This document shows positions 50,601-61,425 of a stretch of 64,000 nt of DNA, one piece after another. The position numbers and the translations under genes are program-made. The notes beneath the pieces were generated by a model. It worked only from the letters and a program-made list of their open reading frames with translations, was not told where the DNA came from and did not search any database. The stretch's first letter is position 1; the number at the start of each line of letters is the position of its first letter. Origin of the DNA: Thamnaconus septentrionalis (taxonomy: Eukaryota > Chordata > Actinopteri > Tetraodontiformes > Monacanthidae); contig CM020518.1 in assembly GCA_009823395.1 (NCBI GenBank), forward strand, positions 15,578,501-15,642,500, in the 5' to 3' direction.

Positions 50601-52738
50601 CTCAAACGTGGCTTTAAAAAGTTCCACATGCCCTTTTTTTTAAATTTGGTAATCTTTACCTTGGATGGAGCATCTATGCAGTTATCATCCTGAATCTCTT
50701 TTAGTTTTTATCATTTTTAAAGGCAATAGGTAATATGATTTGAAGGTTAAAATGTGGTCACTTTCACCTGAAAAGTTGTTCCAGCTTGTCAGATACCAGC
50801 TGCTGCCTTTCTTTCTCTCTCCTCTCCCTCAAGGCTTTAATGTACTCTTTCATCTTCTCCTGTCTTTGCACCGAAGTCTCCTTCTTGGCCTCTATTTCCT
50901 GCAGGTACTGCTTCTCCTCTGCTTCTAGCAGCTCCCGCAACCTGGACAGACAAACCCGGGTCTCAACGCGCACATGTTTGACGAAAAACCGTCGTCTGAA
51001 GAAGAATGGCAGATGACCCTTATGTATTGACAGCACACAGACCTTTCCTTCTTCTCCTGCAGAAGGACCTCCTGCTGCACGAAAACATCTCGGACTTGTC
51101 TCTGGATGGCTCCTCTCACGAAACGATTCTCAGAGCTCTTCAGCCACGAATTCTTCATAAAACACGTCTTGTCGTACCTTGTGAAGTCCTCCAGGTTTTC
51201 TATTTCGGCATCCTTTTTTAGTCTCTCCTGAATCAGGTAGTCGGGAGGCCTGTAAGAAGGCATCTTTGCCCTCTGTTTAATACCAGGGGGTGGGGGGGAT
51301 TGCAATTTAACAGATTAAATCTGAGCCTGGGCACAGTCATCAACAATCACAGTACTCAAGAGCTTTAGATTTCAGTGCAGTTTGTTTTACGTATCATTTT
51401 TTTTTTTTTTTTATGGCTAGCGTGAAGCTGTGACTGTTTTAAGTAAATAACACAACAATGCCTCAACATCCAAATTGATGTCGCGTAATCTAACCAGGGG
51501 GTGGATCGTGTCGTCCAGTGTCTGTCTGTTCGGTGGTGGTCAGAGGTGCCATTTGGAGCACTGGCAGCCACTCTTCCATCACGCTGCCACAGGGCTGCTT
51601 GTGAAAGCTACAGTTTACCGCCACTACATATGCATGTGGAATGTATGAATAATGGTTTCTATGAGAGAGCTTTGTGTGCCTTCATAGGGTTGCACGTGGT
51701 AAAAAGCCATTATTACTATCTTCCACATATCATTAACCTATTATTATCTAACATTGGAGCAGTTAAACTTCAGTTATGCATCCCCCCCACACACACATAT
51801 ACAGCGAAGAGGAACAGTAAACTAATGTGATCACATCAAGAGGGGAAAAAAATACTTTTTTGTCATTTTGACCTCTTTGCATTTGGGATGCCAATACAAT
51901 AAACTATATGAATAAATGAAATAATAAAAATGAAATAATCAAATCGACCTCATGTCTAAAACATTACATATTACATACATGCTACATATCTGTGTTTGTT
52001 CAAGACGTTAACTTACTACATAGTCTTGAACTTATTACATCTTATGGATTTGTTTAATTATAATCTATTTAAACAAGTAATTACATATTCATGCACTACC
52101 AGTCAAAGGTTTGGACACATACTTCTGATTTCTTGGTTTTTCATTCATTTTCATGACTATTTACATTGTCGGTTGTCACTCTAGACATCAAAACTATGAA
52201 TGGACACATATGGAATGTGTATTAAACAAAAACGTGTGAAATAACTCAAACAACTTGTTTAGATGATCTAGAATATAGCCAGCCTTCATCTAAAATATAT
52301 ATAACATAACATATTTAGGTATTTAACATTTTTTCTTTTGCCACATTAATCCACATATCTTGGTCACATTCAGTATGTATCTGAAGTGTAGAAAGAAGTA
52401 AAGATGAAGACGAAACAGGTGTGTCCAAACGTTTGACTTTGTATATAAAGAAACATATTAATTTGTTCTTAATTTTCTGAACAGATTAAATATACTAAAT
52501 ATTATTTTTTTTTAAAGTTCAAAGCGGCGCATTAATAAGGCCATATAGCTTTTGCCGAAAGAAGGTAATGGCACAAGGTCAGTTAATAATACGCTTTCAA
52601 AAAAACAAAAAAACAAAACAAAAAGCAATTCTTGAGAATTGACACAAATGACACTGATGTGAAGGAACTAACCACAGCCACTGCGTGAGGCGTCGGTCCT
52701 GTCACCTCCCCACATCTTCTTCCTTGACTCGGTTGCAT
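47645..52738 (-). CDS. cfap53: cilia- and flagella-associated protein 53 (complete, 8 coding exons)
   Basis: A coiled-coil protein of motile cilia, known from the family to be needed for left-right patterning and linked to dynein and the axonemal doublets. Coding exons, minus strand: 52738-52673, 51272-51043, 50941-50768, 50536-50233, 50080-49862, 49100-48884, 48078-47988, 47870-47645. Phases all agree: 1527 bases, 508 residues (human about 514). Exon 1 encodes MQPSQGRRCGEVTGPTPHAV, matching the family's GPTP motif, and joins exon 2 as AVAV-RAKMP. Exons 3-4 contain LRELLEAEEKQYLQEIEAKK and KERQQLVSDKLEQLFR, close to human CFAP53. Almost the whole chain is charged helix rich in E, Q, R and K. 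It lies head-to-tail with myo5b as in human 18q21. Introns are short except intron 1 (1.4 kb). Confidence 0.93.
48214..48782. mobile_element. hAT-like MITE in cfap53 intron 6
   Basis: The left end is AGGTGTCAAACTCTGGCCC; the right end reversed is CAGGGGTGTCAAACTCAATA. Both are followed by GGCC-rich subterminal sequence. It is about 570 bp and non-coding. The same terminal signature is at 3440-3483. Confidence 0.75.
52096..52447. mobile_element. Tc1-type MITE in cfap53 intron 1
   Basis: It starts CTACCAGTCAAAGGTTTGGACA and ends GTGTCCAAACGTTTGACTTTG, matching inverted ends of a very common fish Tc1-like element. The interior is about 310 bp, AT-rich and non-coding. Confidence 0.75.
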
Positions 52739-52814
52739 TTCTATGCGTTTTAAAATGCTCTGAATGACGACCGCAGAGACACCACGGGTTCACGACAACA
52801 ACAGAGCGATGCCG

Positions 52815-52828
52815 GTTACCATGGTGAG
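52815..52828. promoter_or_regulatory. RFX X-box-like site upstream of cfap53
   Basis: GTTACCATGGTGAG matches the palindromic RFX consensus GTTNCCATGGNAAC at 12 of 14 positions. It lies 77 bp upstream of the cfap53 ATG, a typical distance for ciliary genes under RFX/FOXJ1 control. Function is inferred. Confidence 0.6.
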
Positions 52829-53063
52829 CACAAACATGAGAACGTGAGAGTGACAACAGCGGTCTCTGCTGGTGGGGGACTCAACGACATGTAACGTGCA
52901 ACATGTATCTCTGTCTTCCGTACAGGGAGATGAGCAAAAGTGGAGGGCAAATGTGGAAATATTTTTTTGAAAACTGAACTTTAATCATAGAATTGTGACT
53001 TTAGTCTCTTAAACAGTGTTCTTGTTCTGGCTTACCTTTGTTATAGAATTTCATCTAGCTATT

Positions 53064-53170
53064 CCCAGATAGCAAAAAGTTATTGAATCAACATCGCTTT
53101 TTCAACCTCAACCAAAAATAACCAATGTGACCAAAATTCAACGTTGATTCAATGCCTTTTTCTATCTGGG
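53064..53170. mobile_element. 107-bp palindromic MITE
   Basis: The ends CCCAGATAGCAAAAAGTTAT and, reversed, CCCAGATAGAAAAAGGCATT continue into a shared TTGAATCAAC. Nearly the whole element can fold back on itself. Confidence 0.7.
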
Positions 53171-54400
53171 TTAAGTCCTGCAGCAGAAAGGCGCAGGTTA
53201 ATACGTCATATATCCTGTTATTCACTGCATCTGTGTCACAATCTGCACAGCAACAAGCTCTAGAATACAGCTTGCCAAAATTGCCTCCCATTTCCCTACC
53301 GAACTTTGCCTCCCTTATCCTGTTACTTAACCGTTGTAGAACTGATACCAAATAAGGCCAAACTTTTGTGTGACAAGTATTCTTCCTTTCCTTTGAAACA
53401 TACATGAAGGACCGCACCCATCTCATCCGTGAGCTCTTCTACAGACCATCTCATGATCTGCTGAACCTGTGCCCTCAAGCTTGAATAAAATGGGCAAAAC
53501 CTCATCGATTGCTTAGACTTTAATTTTCCACAACACCTTTCATGCTCCTTCCAACTGTCACAATCAAAAAGAAGTCAGTGGGCTTCAAAGTTAGGTGACA
53601 GTTGTTGCAGGTGTGTCCAATTGTTCTGATGCCAGATCACATGAATGAAGAAGAATAGTAGTAGTTATTGTTGTTTTGTAACCTCAGGATACCATTGAAA
53701 ATGTAAGGTGTCTCAAACCTTTTAACGTTCACTGCTAAGATTTAAATCGTAAAAAAATAAATTTCAGTTTGAAACAAACAACATTATTTCCAGTATTACA
53801 GTACATCATTGTGTACGTTTGATTTGACCAGGGCAAAGAGGAGACTCTTCCTGAAGACTCCTCCCGTTTTAACTCCTTAATGTTTAGTTTGTGATTCCAG
53901 ACAACTTTTACATTGTAGAAATAAACATAGACATGATAATTGTATACAGTTATGTATGTTCTTCCTAGAGGAAGAAAATCATGGGGTTGTAAGCAATGTA
54001 AACCAGAAAGGTAGACTATAATAAACGTGGTGGTGGAGATGCCACAATTAAAAATAAGATAGTAAGCACATCCGTTCCTTGCATATATTTTCTTAACCTG
54101 CTCATCAACCTTCACCTACAGTCACTCACCTCTGTAGTTTAAATCTATTCAGGTGTAAACCTTTTCTTTAAATGTATTGTTTATGCATAAAAATAAAACT
54201 TTTGTATTTGAAAAATGATATTTACACTCATACATACCCACACACAAATACTACTCTACACATATAATACATATTTAAAATCCATCTTTTTGAAGTTGAA
54301 GGGGAGGCAAAGACTGAACATATGGCAGAACGTTCTGGCAGGGCAACGTTCTCTCTTCATAAATTTCACTTTCTCTTGCAAAAGTTGAAGAGTTTCTATT
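53171..54400. other. intergenic between cfap53 and the GTPase array
   Basis: AT-rich unique sequence with no credible exon. The open frames at 53088-53426 and 53735-54115 (minus) show no family signature. Confidence 0.45.
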
Positions 54401-54409
54401 TCCTTCCTT

Positions 54410-54790
54410 TTCTTTGCATCTCACTTCATCCCTCTTTCTGTATTTGACTGAACACCATGAGATCCTGGCTTCAGTATTGACATTATTTCCTTCTGTTTCG
54501 TTTCAGGGTTTTGACTTCTCTTTCAAATCTCACCCCAAAAAGAGGAAAGAGTGGGCGCACTGGTTTCACCATATGGAGATTCCCAATTTGCTGGGATACA
54601 TGTTGATGTGCACAGAACACAGTTGATGCAAATGTCAAAGACGGATTGAATTTAACTGTAGTCAACATGACACCAAGACTCATTGCACCCTTGCTTTACT
54701 TGGTGTGTTCGTCTTTCCTTTTCCTCTGCATTAAACATGACCAAGACTGAATTATTCTCACTGACTCTTCCAAATGCAGATGTAGAAAAG
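54410..54790. repeat. duplicated 3' flank of GTPase copy A
   Basis: 54410-54640 matches 61605-61830 over most of its length (shared TTCATCCCTCTTTCTG and TGACTGAACACCATGAG). 54655-54790 matches 58985-59110 (shared TCTGCATTAA and ACCAAGACTGAAT). These matches show that gene and downstream flank were duplicated together. Confidence 0.75.
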
Positions 54791-54998
54791 CAAGCATCGC
54801 TCTTTCACTCAAACAAAAGGTTTGGCAGAAAACAATACACATTCACCCTTATTGTTTGAGAAACATGAGTAAAAAAAAAAAATCACTACTTTAGTATAAT
54901 TCCATTTATTTATTTATTTTCCTTATGTCAACAAAACATCCACTTTAATGTTATGATGCCCTTTATTCAAAAAATGCTTCTTTTTCTGCATTTCTGCT

Positions 54999-57900
54999 TC
55001 ATCTTCTCCCAAAAAAGTATTTGAAAGCTGCCTTTGACCCATTAGCTTTATCCATGCGGTTTCTTATCTCTTCCAATTTCTCCACCTTCTGAGTGTCTCC
55101 TTTTTCCTTCATCTTGTCAGTCAAGAAATCCAAGTGGACTCGTGTCGATGCTGCATTCTGATTCAGTGCAATCTTTTCTAGTTTCATGAGATGATCATAG
55201 GCCTCTTCGAGGACCTGCTGTTCCATAGTAAATTTCCCCAGTATGTTCCTCAGATGTGCATGATATGAATGGGTGAAGATTGTTTTCTGCTGCATCTCTG
55301 TCCATGTGCTTCTCTCTTTCAGGTTTTGAATGGCTGTTTTCAGTCTGTTACGTGTATCCAACACCTCAACAGTTTTTTGATTATTCTGAGGTGGTGTCTT
55401 GTCTACAAACTCTCTGAACTGGATCATTCCACTCATTGTCTTGTCCCATGCAGCTTTCAGAGCAAAGTTAAAATTCTTTGTTCTCTGAAGGTGCTGACAG
55501 TTATTGAACAAAAAATAAACAGGCTCATTATCTTCATCTTTGGCTAACTTAACGTTTGCATCCTCCAGAGCTCGGAGAACATTTTTAGGGGGTAAACCAT
55601 CAGAGTGTGTGAGGAGAGCAACAATGTTTTTCTCCATGTCTTTTCCAAAAAGAGACATCGCAGAATCAAAGATGTAACTCAGTCAGTCACTCAGTCGGTT
55701 CTCACTGGCTTTCAGCACCAGACCCACTGCACTGATCTCATGAATGCCTTCATCTGAGCGGAACAACTCCATTAATCTGACCTTCACAATATCATCTCTG
55801 TCAGTTCCTCTGGTGTCTCCATATCCAGGAGTGTCGATGATGGTCAGAGAGCAGGGCAGAGGTTTGCCTTCAAACCCAAACAGCTGGTACACAATCACAT
55901 CTGATGACTGACTGTCTGCCTGGTTTCTCTGCTGTCCATCTGATTGTTGATGATTTTCTACAAAGTCAAACCAGACGTCGTCCTCCCACTGGACTCCCAA
56001 GGCCTGATTCATCAGAGCGTTGGTCAGGGTCGATTTTCCTGTTCCTGTTTCACCCACTAGCAGGATGGCTTTGTTTTTCATGTTTGGATTTTTTTTACCA
56101 AAGGTGATTTTTTTCAGTGAGCCAAACATCTGTATTTTAGGTGTCAGCTGGTAGATAGTTGGAGATCCGAGTTCAATGCACATTTTGTCATTGATACATC
56201 CAAGTTTCATTAAGGCCTTCCTGTAAATTCAGGAGATAGACATTGAAATCAGGTTGTACACAATACTTATTTCTGTTAAACCATTCTCTGTTTTACTCAA
56301 ATATTAATGGTTTGAAACCTCCACGTGTTGATGTAGTGGAGAGTGAAGTAGTGATTATATTGCCTTGTGTCCCAACTTTATCTTACAAGGCCACTAGTAA
56401 GATACAGTTCCTTGAATTAATTGTTGACTTGTTGGACACATTCTGTGTTGTCATATTATGTTATTTATGCCATGGGTTTGGTGCAAAACTCACGCAGCCA
56501 TGCTGGCAGCTGATAATGGAGAGCTGAGAACAGGATCAAGTAACTGAACAGTTTCCTGGAGAAGAATAAAACACAATTATTATAAGTTGTTATCAGCACA
56601 TATTTACCTGGAAGAAATGGCGTTGAGATTTAATTAAATACTGTATAAAATGCAGGTACATTTATAGCTATAAAGTAGAATCAGCATGTCCATACACTGT
56701 AAGACTGCCAGAGCTAATCTTTAACACTTCTTGAAACCAATCAGTGCAAGTTATTCTCAAATTATTGTGCTTGATTACAGAACAAGGACCAGCCGCATTA
56801 GCAGGTGGCAGGTGGAGTCCAGGTGCATTTCATCAGCAATTATCCACCTCCTACTGACGGAGAGCAGAGGGACTACAATGGCGCCAGATTATACTATGCA
56901 GAAATGCCAGGAAATAGCCGCGCCAGGCGCTTGACCATTGTCCATTTGAATATTGCAACTCTGACCTTTGTCTGCTCAGACCTTTGTATGCTCATCCTGC
57001 CTGCCAGATTGTCCTGCCCAGCCTGTCTGCTCAGATCTCTATCGAATTAAAAATACTGAACAGACTTCCTGCCTCTCTGTCTCTGCAACCTGGGTCCAAA
57101 CCAACCAGGAGATTATAAAGAATACACCCTACCTGAAAGGCTGAAGTTTTACCTGTTTTGCTTCATTGTGATTCAGGTCTTTGCTGTTCTTACTGGTTAA
57201 GAGGATATTGGTACAATCTGATGAACTGGAAGACGATGGCGATGGTGCTGCACAGTCTGGAACTGAAGTTGATGCTGAAGGGACTGGCAGTGATGATGGA
57301 GATGGGTCTGGCAATGCAGAAGACTCGTATTTATCCAAAGTAATAGCAATATTTTTAAAAAAAAAAGTTCACATAGGAATCAGTTTAACTAAAAATATTA
57401 ACAATAGATTGATTAGTTAATGATGAAACAAAACCTAAAATAACCTTTCCTGTTTTACCTGGGCAGTGCCGATATCCAACCTTGAAGTCTCGCACCCCTG
57501 ACTTGATCAGCTCATCAAATGTATCTGCTTCAACCTCAGTGTCTGATGTATCAAACAAGTGGAGCCCACCTTCAGTCACAAGTTGAGCCTGCAGACTAAA
57601 TTTTTCTATGACTGGGGAAAATAAAAAGTGAAGCTATATTATCAACAATTTCATTTAGACTTGCAGACATGCAGCATCAAATACACATTCCAAAAATGTA
57701 AAAATTCTCTAAAAAGACCTATTTTGGCTTTTTTTTTTAACTGAAAATTTGTGGAGAAATACCTTGTTGAAGAAACTTCTGGAAGTCAACGTTTTCATCA
57801 ATTTGTGGAATTCTGATGTATTTTTTGGCTCCTCCATATTTCACCGTTGCCTGCATTTTCTGTGAAGTGAATATGAAGTGAATTAAAAGAGAGGATAGCT

Positions 57901-58160
57901 TTACATACACTTTGTTTGATGCACTGTTATTAAAATGAATAGTTCACGTGAACCAACATAATGCAACTTAGCCTTTGTAAAAATATCTCCCCACAAGAAA
58001 TGCTTGAAAAAACTTTCCTTAAAAGCTCTATTTGACTTTTTTAACAGAAAATTTGTGGAGAAATACCTTGTTGAAGAAACTTCTGGAAGTCGATGTTTTC
58101 CTCAATTTGTAGAATTTTGATATATTTTTTGACTGCTCCATATTCCACCGTTGCCAGCAT
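54999..58160 (-). pseudogene. GTPase array copy A: beta-grasp-like + Ser/Pro linker + AIG1/septin-like G domain (one in-frame stop)
   Basis: Exons, minus strand: alternative first exons 58160-58067 or 57856-57763, then 57611-57459, 57307-57153, 56555-56494 and 56220-54999; all phases agree (561 codons, reading through one stop). Residues 1 to about 80 look like a small ubiquitin/PB1/CIDE-N-type fold (KKYIRIPQI; LHLFDTSDTEVEADTFDEL). Residues about 83-133 are Ser/Pro-rich. The G domain has G1 GETGTGKST at about 211-219, G3 DTPGYGDTRG and a G4-like THSD. The C-terminus is helical and ends FKYFFGRR. A TGA at 55685-55683 (codon 334) replaces the Arg codon of copies B and C, a probable CpG transition; the frame then stays open to 54999. 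It could be a recent pseudogene, a variant or an assembly error. I do not know the family's name or function. Confidence 0.7.
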
Positions 58161-58300
58161 TTTCTGTATGAAGTGAAGTGAATTAAAAGAAAGTATACCT
58201 TTACATACAATTTATCTGACTGGCTTCATTTGACTCGCTGTCATTAAAATGAAAAGTTCATCTGAGCCAACATAATGCAACTTAGCATTTATATAAAACA
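57708..58300 (-). repeat. tandem duplication of the first coding exon of copy A
   Basis: 57708-57995 and 58015-58300 are similar direct repeats. Each contains an ATG exon of exactly 94 coding bases (31 codons plus one base) ending CAACAAG before GTATTT, with an AG acceptor just before AAAATG. Both frames are intact and differ at about eight residues (MQATVKYGGAKKYIRI against MLATVEYGAVKKYIKI). Confidence 0.8.
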
Positions 58301-59384
58301 AATCTCAGCACAGGAAATGCCAAAAAATACTAATGATAATATAGTAGCAAATGTTCTTTTAAAAAAAAGAAAATGTCAAGCCACTCAAAGATGCCTGAAA
58401 GAAGAGAACATTCAAATAGAACAATGGATAAACACGTACATGGATAACATCTAAAATACATCCAAGTACAGGAAATTGTCTGTAATTCAGACAAGAATAG
58501 GTAGGGGTTGAATATTACTGTGATTATTGTAATTAATGATGATGATGGCCCTGAAACTGATTTTCATTTACATTTTTTACCTTTTCTGGAACCATTCACT
58601 GGATCCTTGTACCTGAATTGGTGATTCAAATTCTTACTGGTGTTTTTAATTCTAAAGCTAAAGCAAAAGCCCTATGGAAAATTGCTTTATCTGCTTGTTA
58701 AACATATCCGTTAAAACTGGCTAGATTATTTTTCAATGATTCTGACGTCAGCCCTCCTGTGGCTTTTTACTTAAAGTTATGTTTCAAAGTTCAAGGAGCT
58801 GGACACCATCTTCATCATATCAAAGTGTCCGCAATTCCATACAACCTCAGAGGAGAAACAGTGACAAAAATTGACACACAATGATTTACATTTTAGTTGT
58901 TTTTATTGTAACAAACCAAAATGAGCAGGGATACACATGCGTGACTGAGATAGCGTATGTTCTCAGTTAGGAGAAGAAACATTGAGATAAACTGTAGTCA
59001 ACAGCAGATTTTACAAAAGTCTCATTACAGCTTTGCTTTACTTCATGTGTTCATCTTTCCTTTTCTTCTGCATTAATCACGACCAAGACTGAATCATCTT
59101 CACGGGATATTCCACATGCAAATACATTTAATGATCCAATTTATCATGATTATTCAACAGAACAAAGACACACAGGAGGAGGTGTCACCTCCACCAGGCT
59201 TAACCCCTTTATGTTGGGTTTGTATGTGTTTCCCGACACAACACATGATGAAATGATAACTATTGAAAAGACTGGTCAGAGAAAATGTTGAAAAGCATCT
59301 CTCTTGAAATCACTTATTTGCTTTATATTGTATTTTCCTTATGTCGACAACAAATCTCATTCATTTTTCAACGCCCTTATTTTC
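58301..59384. other. spacer between copies A and B, includes copy B 3' flank
   Basis: 58740-58960 resembles 62095-62470 (shared TTTCAAAGTTCAAGGA and TGGACACCATCTT). 59160-59260 resembles 62545-62620 (shared ACACACAGGAGGAGG and CTCCACCAGGC). No independent gene is seen. Confidence 0.6.
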
Positions 59385-60830
59385 TCAAAAGGCTGATTTT
59401 TCTCCCTTGTTGCTCCATATATTCCTGCACCTGTAACCAACAACCTCCATTAATCCTTTAGTATTTTCCATGCGTTCTTTTATCTCTTTCAATTTCTTAA
59501 CCTTCTCAAGGTGTCCTATTTCCTTCATCTTTTCTATCATGAAGTCCAAGTGGACCAATATTGATGCTGAATTCTTATTCAATGCGATCTTTTCCAGGCT
59601 CAGGATGTGACCATAGGCCTCTTGAACACACTGCTGTATTTTTTTCTCAATGTTCGTCAGCTCCTCCTCGACTTTTTGAAGATCAGCTGACATATTTGAT
59701 TTTTTTTCACGCTTATCTCTTGCAATTTTCGTAACTCTTCTAGTTTTGGATACATAGATCCACTGTTGCTTCACATGTTTCGACACATGACACTTTTTTT
59801 CACAGGAGGTGCAGTAACCATTCTCTATAACCTCACAGCCTTGTGGCGAGTGGGCACGTGTGCACCCTGGGTAGTGGCAGTTTTCCTCACAAGAATTACA
59901 GGTCGTAGCTCCATCAAAAAATAATCTCCCAAACCACCACCCACCACTGATTGGCATTTTGTCTTTGTAGGGCTCATCAGCTTCATAGGTGTCCTCCATG
60001 TTAAGGATTGCTTTCTTCTTCTGTTCGATTTCTTTCTGCTTCATCTCTGTATATGTGATTCTAGCCTTCAAGGTTCCAATGGCTGCTTCCAGTTGGTCAC
60101 GTGTTTTCAACACCTCAACATCTTTTTGCACATTGTGAAGTGCACAGTTGTCTATAAATTTTCTGAACTTTCTTATTTGAGCCATTGTCATGTCCCATTG
60201 AGCTTTCAGAGCAATGCTAGTCTCATCTGTTCTCTGCCCGTCCTGACAATTATTCACCAAAAAATAAACAGGCTTATTATTTTCATCTTTGGCTAATTTG
60301 ACATTTGCATCCTCCAGAGCTCAGAGAACATGTTTAGGGGGTAAACCATCAGAGTGTGTCAAGAAGGCAACAATGTTTTTCTCCATGTCTTTTCCAAAAG
60401 AGACATCACAGAATCAAAGATGTACCTCTGTCGGTCACTCACTCGGTTCTCACTGGCTTTCAGCACCAGACCCACTGCACTGATCTCATGAACACCTTCA
60501 TCTGAACTGAACAACTCCAATAATCTGAGGTTCACAATATCATCTCTGTCAGTTCCTCTGGTGTCTCCATATCCAGGAGTGTCGATGATGGTCAGAGAGC
60601 AGGGCAGAGGTTTGCCTTCAAACCCAAACAGATGGTACACAATCACATCTGATGTCTGACTGTCTGTCTGGTTTCTCTGCTGTCCATGTTGCTCATTTTC
60701 TACAAAGTGAAACCAGACGTCGTCATCCCACTGGACTCCCAAGGCCTGATTCATCAGAGCATTGATCAGGGTAGATTTTCCTGTTCCTGTTTCACCCACT
60801 AGCAGGATGGTGTTGCTTTTTGTGTTTGGA
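59385..60830 (-). pseudogene. GTPase array copy B: G domain + Cys-rich module + helical tail (broken, 5' truncated)
   Basis: The G domain (60799-60400) is close to copy A, with GETGTGKST and DTPGYGDTRG. A single-base deletion in an A run near 60395-60399 shifts the frame, and TGA at 60323-60321 is a second lesion (copy A has CGA). The frame resumes at 60260 and runs to 59385. Between two helical parts lies a cluster at about 59905-59770: C-x2-C-x3-CH-x3-C-x8-C-x7-C-x2-C-x3-CH-x3-H, likely zinc-binding and absent from copy A. Homology to copy A stops near 60830, within 30 bp of a solo LTR; no upstream exons were found. Confidence 0.7.
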
Positions 60831-60863
60831 TTTTATTTATTGAAGCTTCTGTGTCTGCATCGT

Positions 60864-61420
60864 TGTTACGTGTACGTGTCTGGTAAGAGTGATTGTGGGC
60901 TGAGTTGTCAGAATGTGCTGTGTGTGCGTGGGTGTGTCTATGTGTCTGTGTGGAGTGTGCTGCGTGTGTGCTGTTGTGCTGTGTCTAATTGCAGGATTAA
61001 CATCACCTGGAGAGAGCTTGGAGTATAAAAGGAGGCAGGATCTGCAACTCACCCTCTGTCTCCAACCCGGCCCAGCAACAGCCACAGCCTGACCCGCCAG
61101 CAGTATTTTTGCTTAGTGTGCGCTGCTTTGGTGTTTATTTAGCATTTAGTTTTTCTTATGAATGCCCAGTGGTGAGCTGTTTAGTTTACTTTTGGACTTT
61201 TGTTTGTTATTAGTAGCCGTCCTTATAGGTGAAGGATTGTTTTGCTTTCATTAAGGTATTTACTTTGTTCTTGGTTTTTGCCAGAATCGTCTTGTGTTGT
61301 TTTCGCCTTATTAAAAATATACTTTATTAGTATATACCTGCCACACTCTATTTTTTCTATAACCCGTTCTTATTTTACTATGTCAGTCCTGGTTACCCCT
61401 AGGCAGTCCAGGACGTAACA
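60864..61420 (+). mobile_element. solo LTR, 557 bp, with 5-bp target duplication
   Basis: It begins TGTTACG and ends CGTAACA (perfect 7-bp inverted termini) and is flanked on both sides by ATCGT (60859-60863 and 61421-61425). It has a TATA box (TATAAAAG, 61024-61031) and an ATTAAA poly(A) signal (61310-61315), both in plus orientation. No internal retroviral coding sequence is present, so it is the product of LTR-LTR recombination. Confidence 0.88.
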
Positions 61421-61425
61421 ATCGT

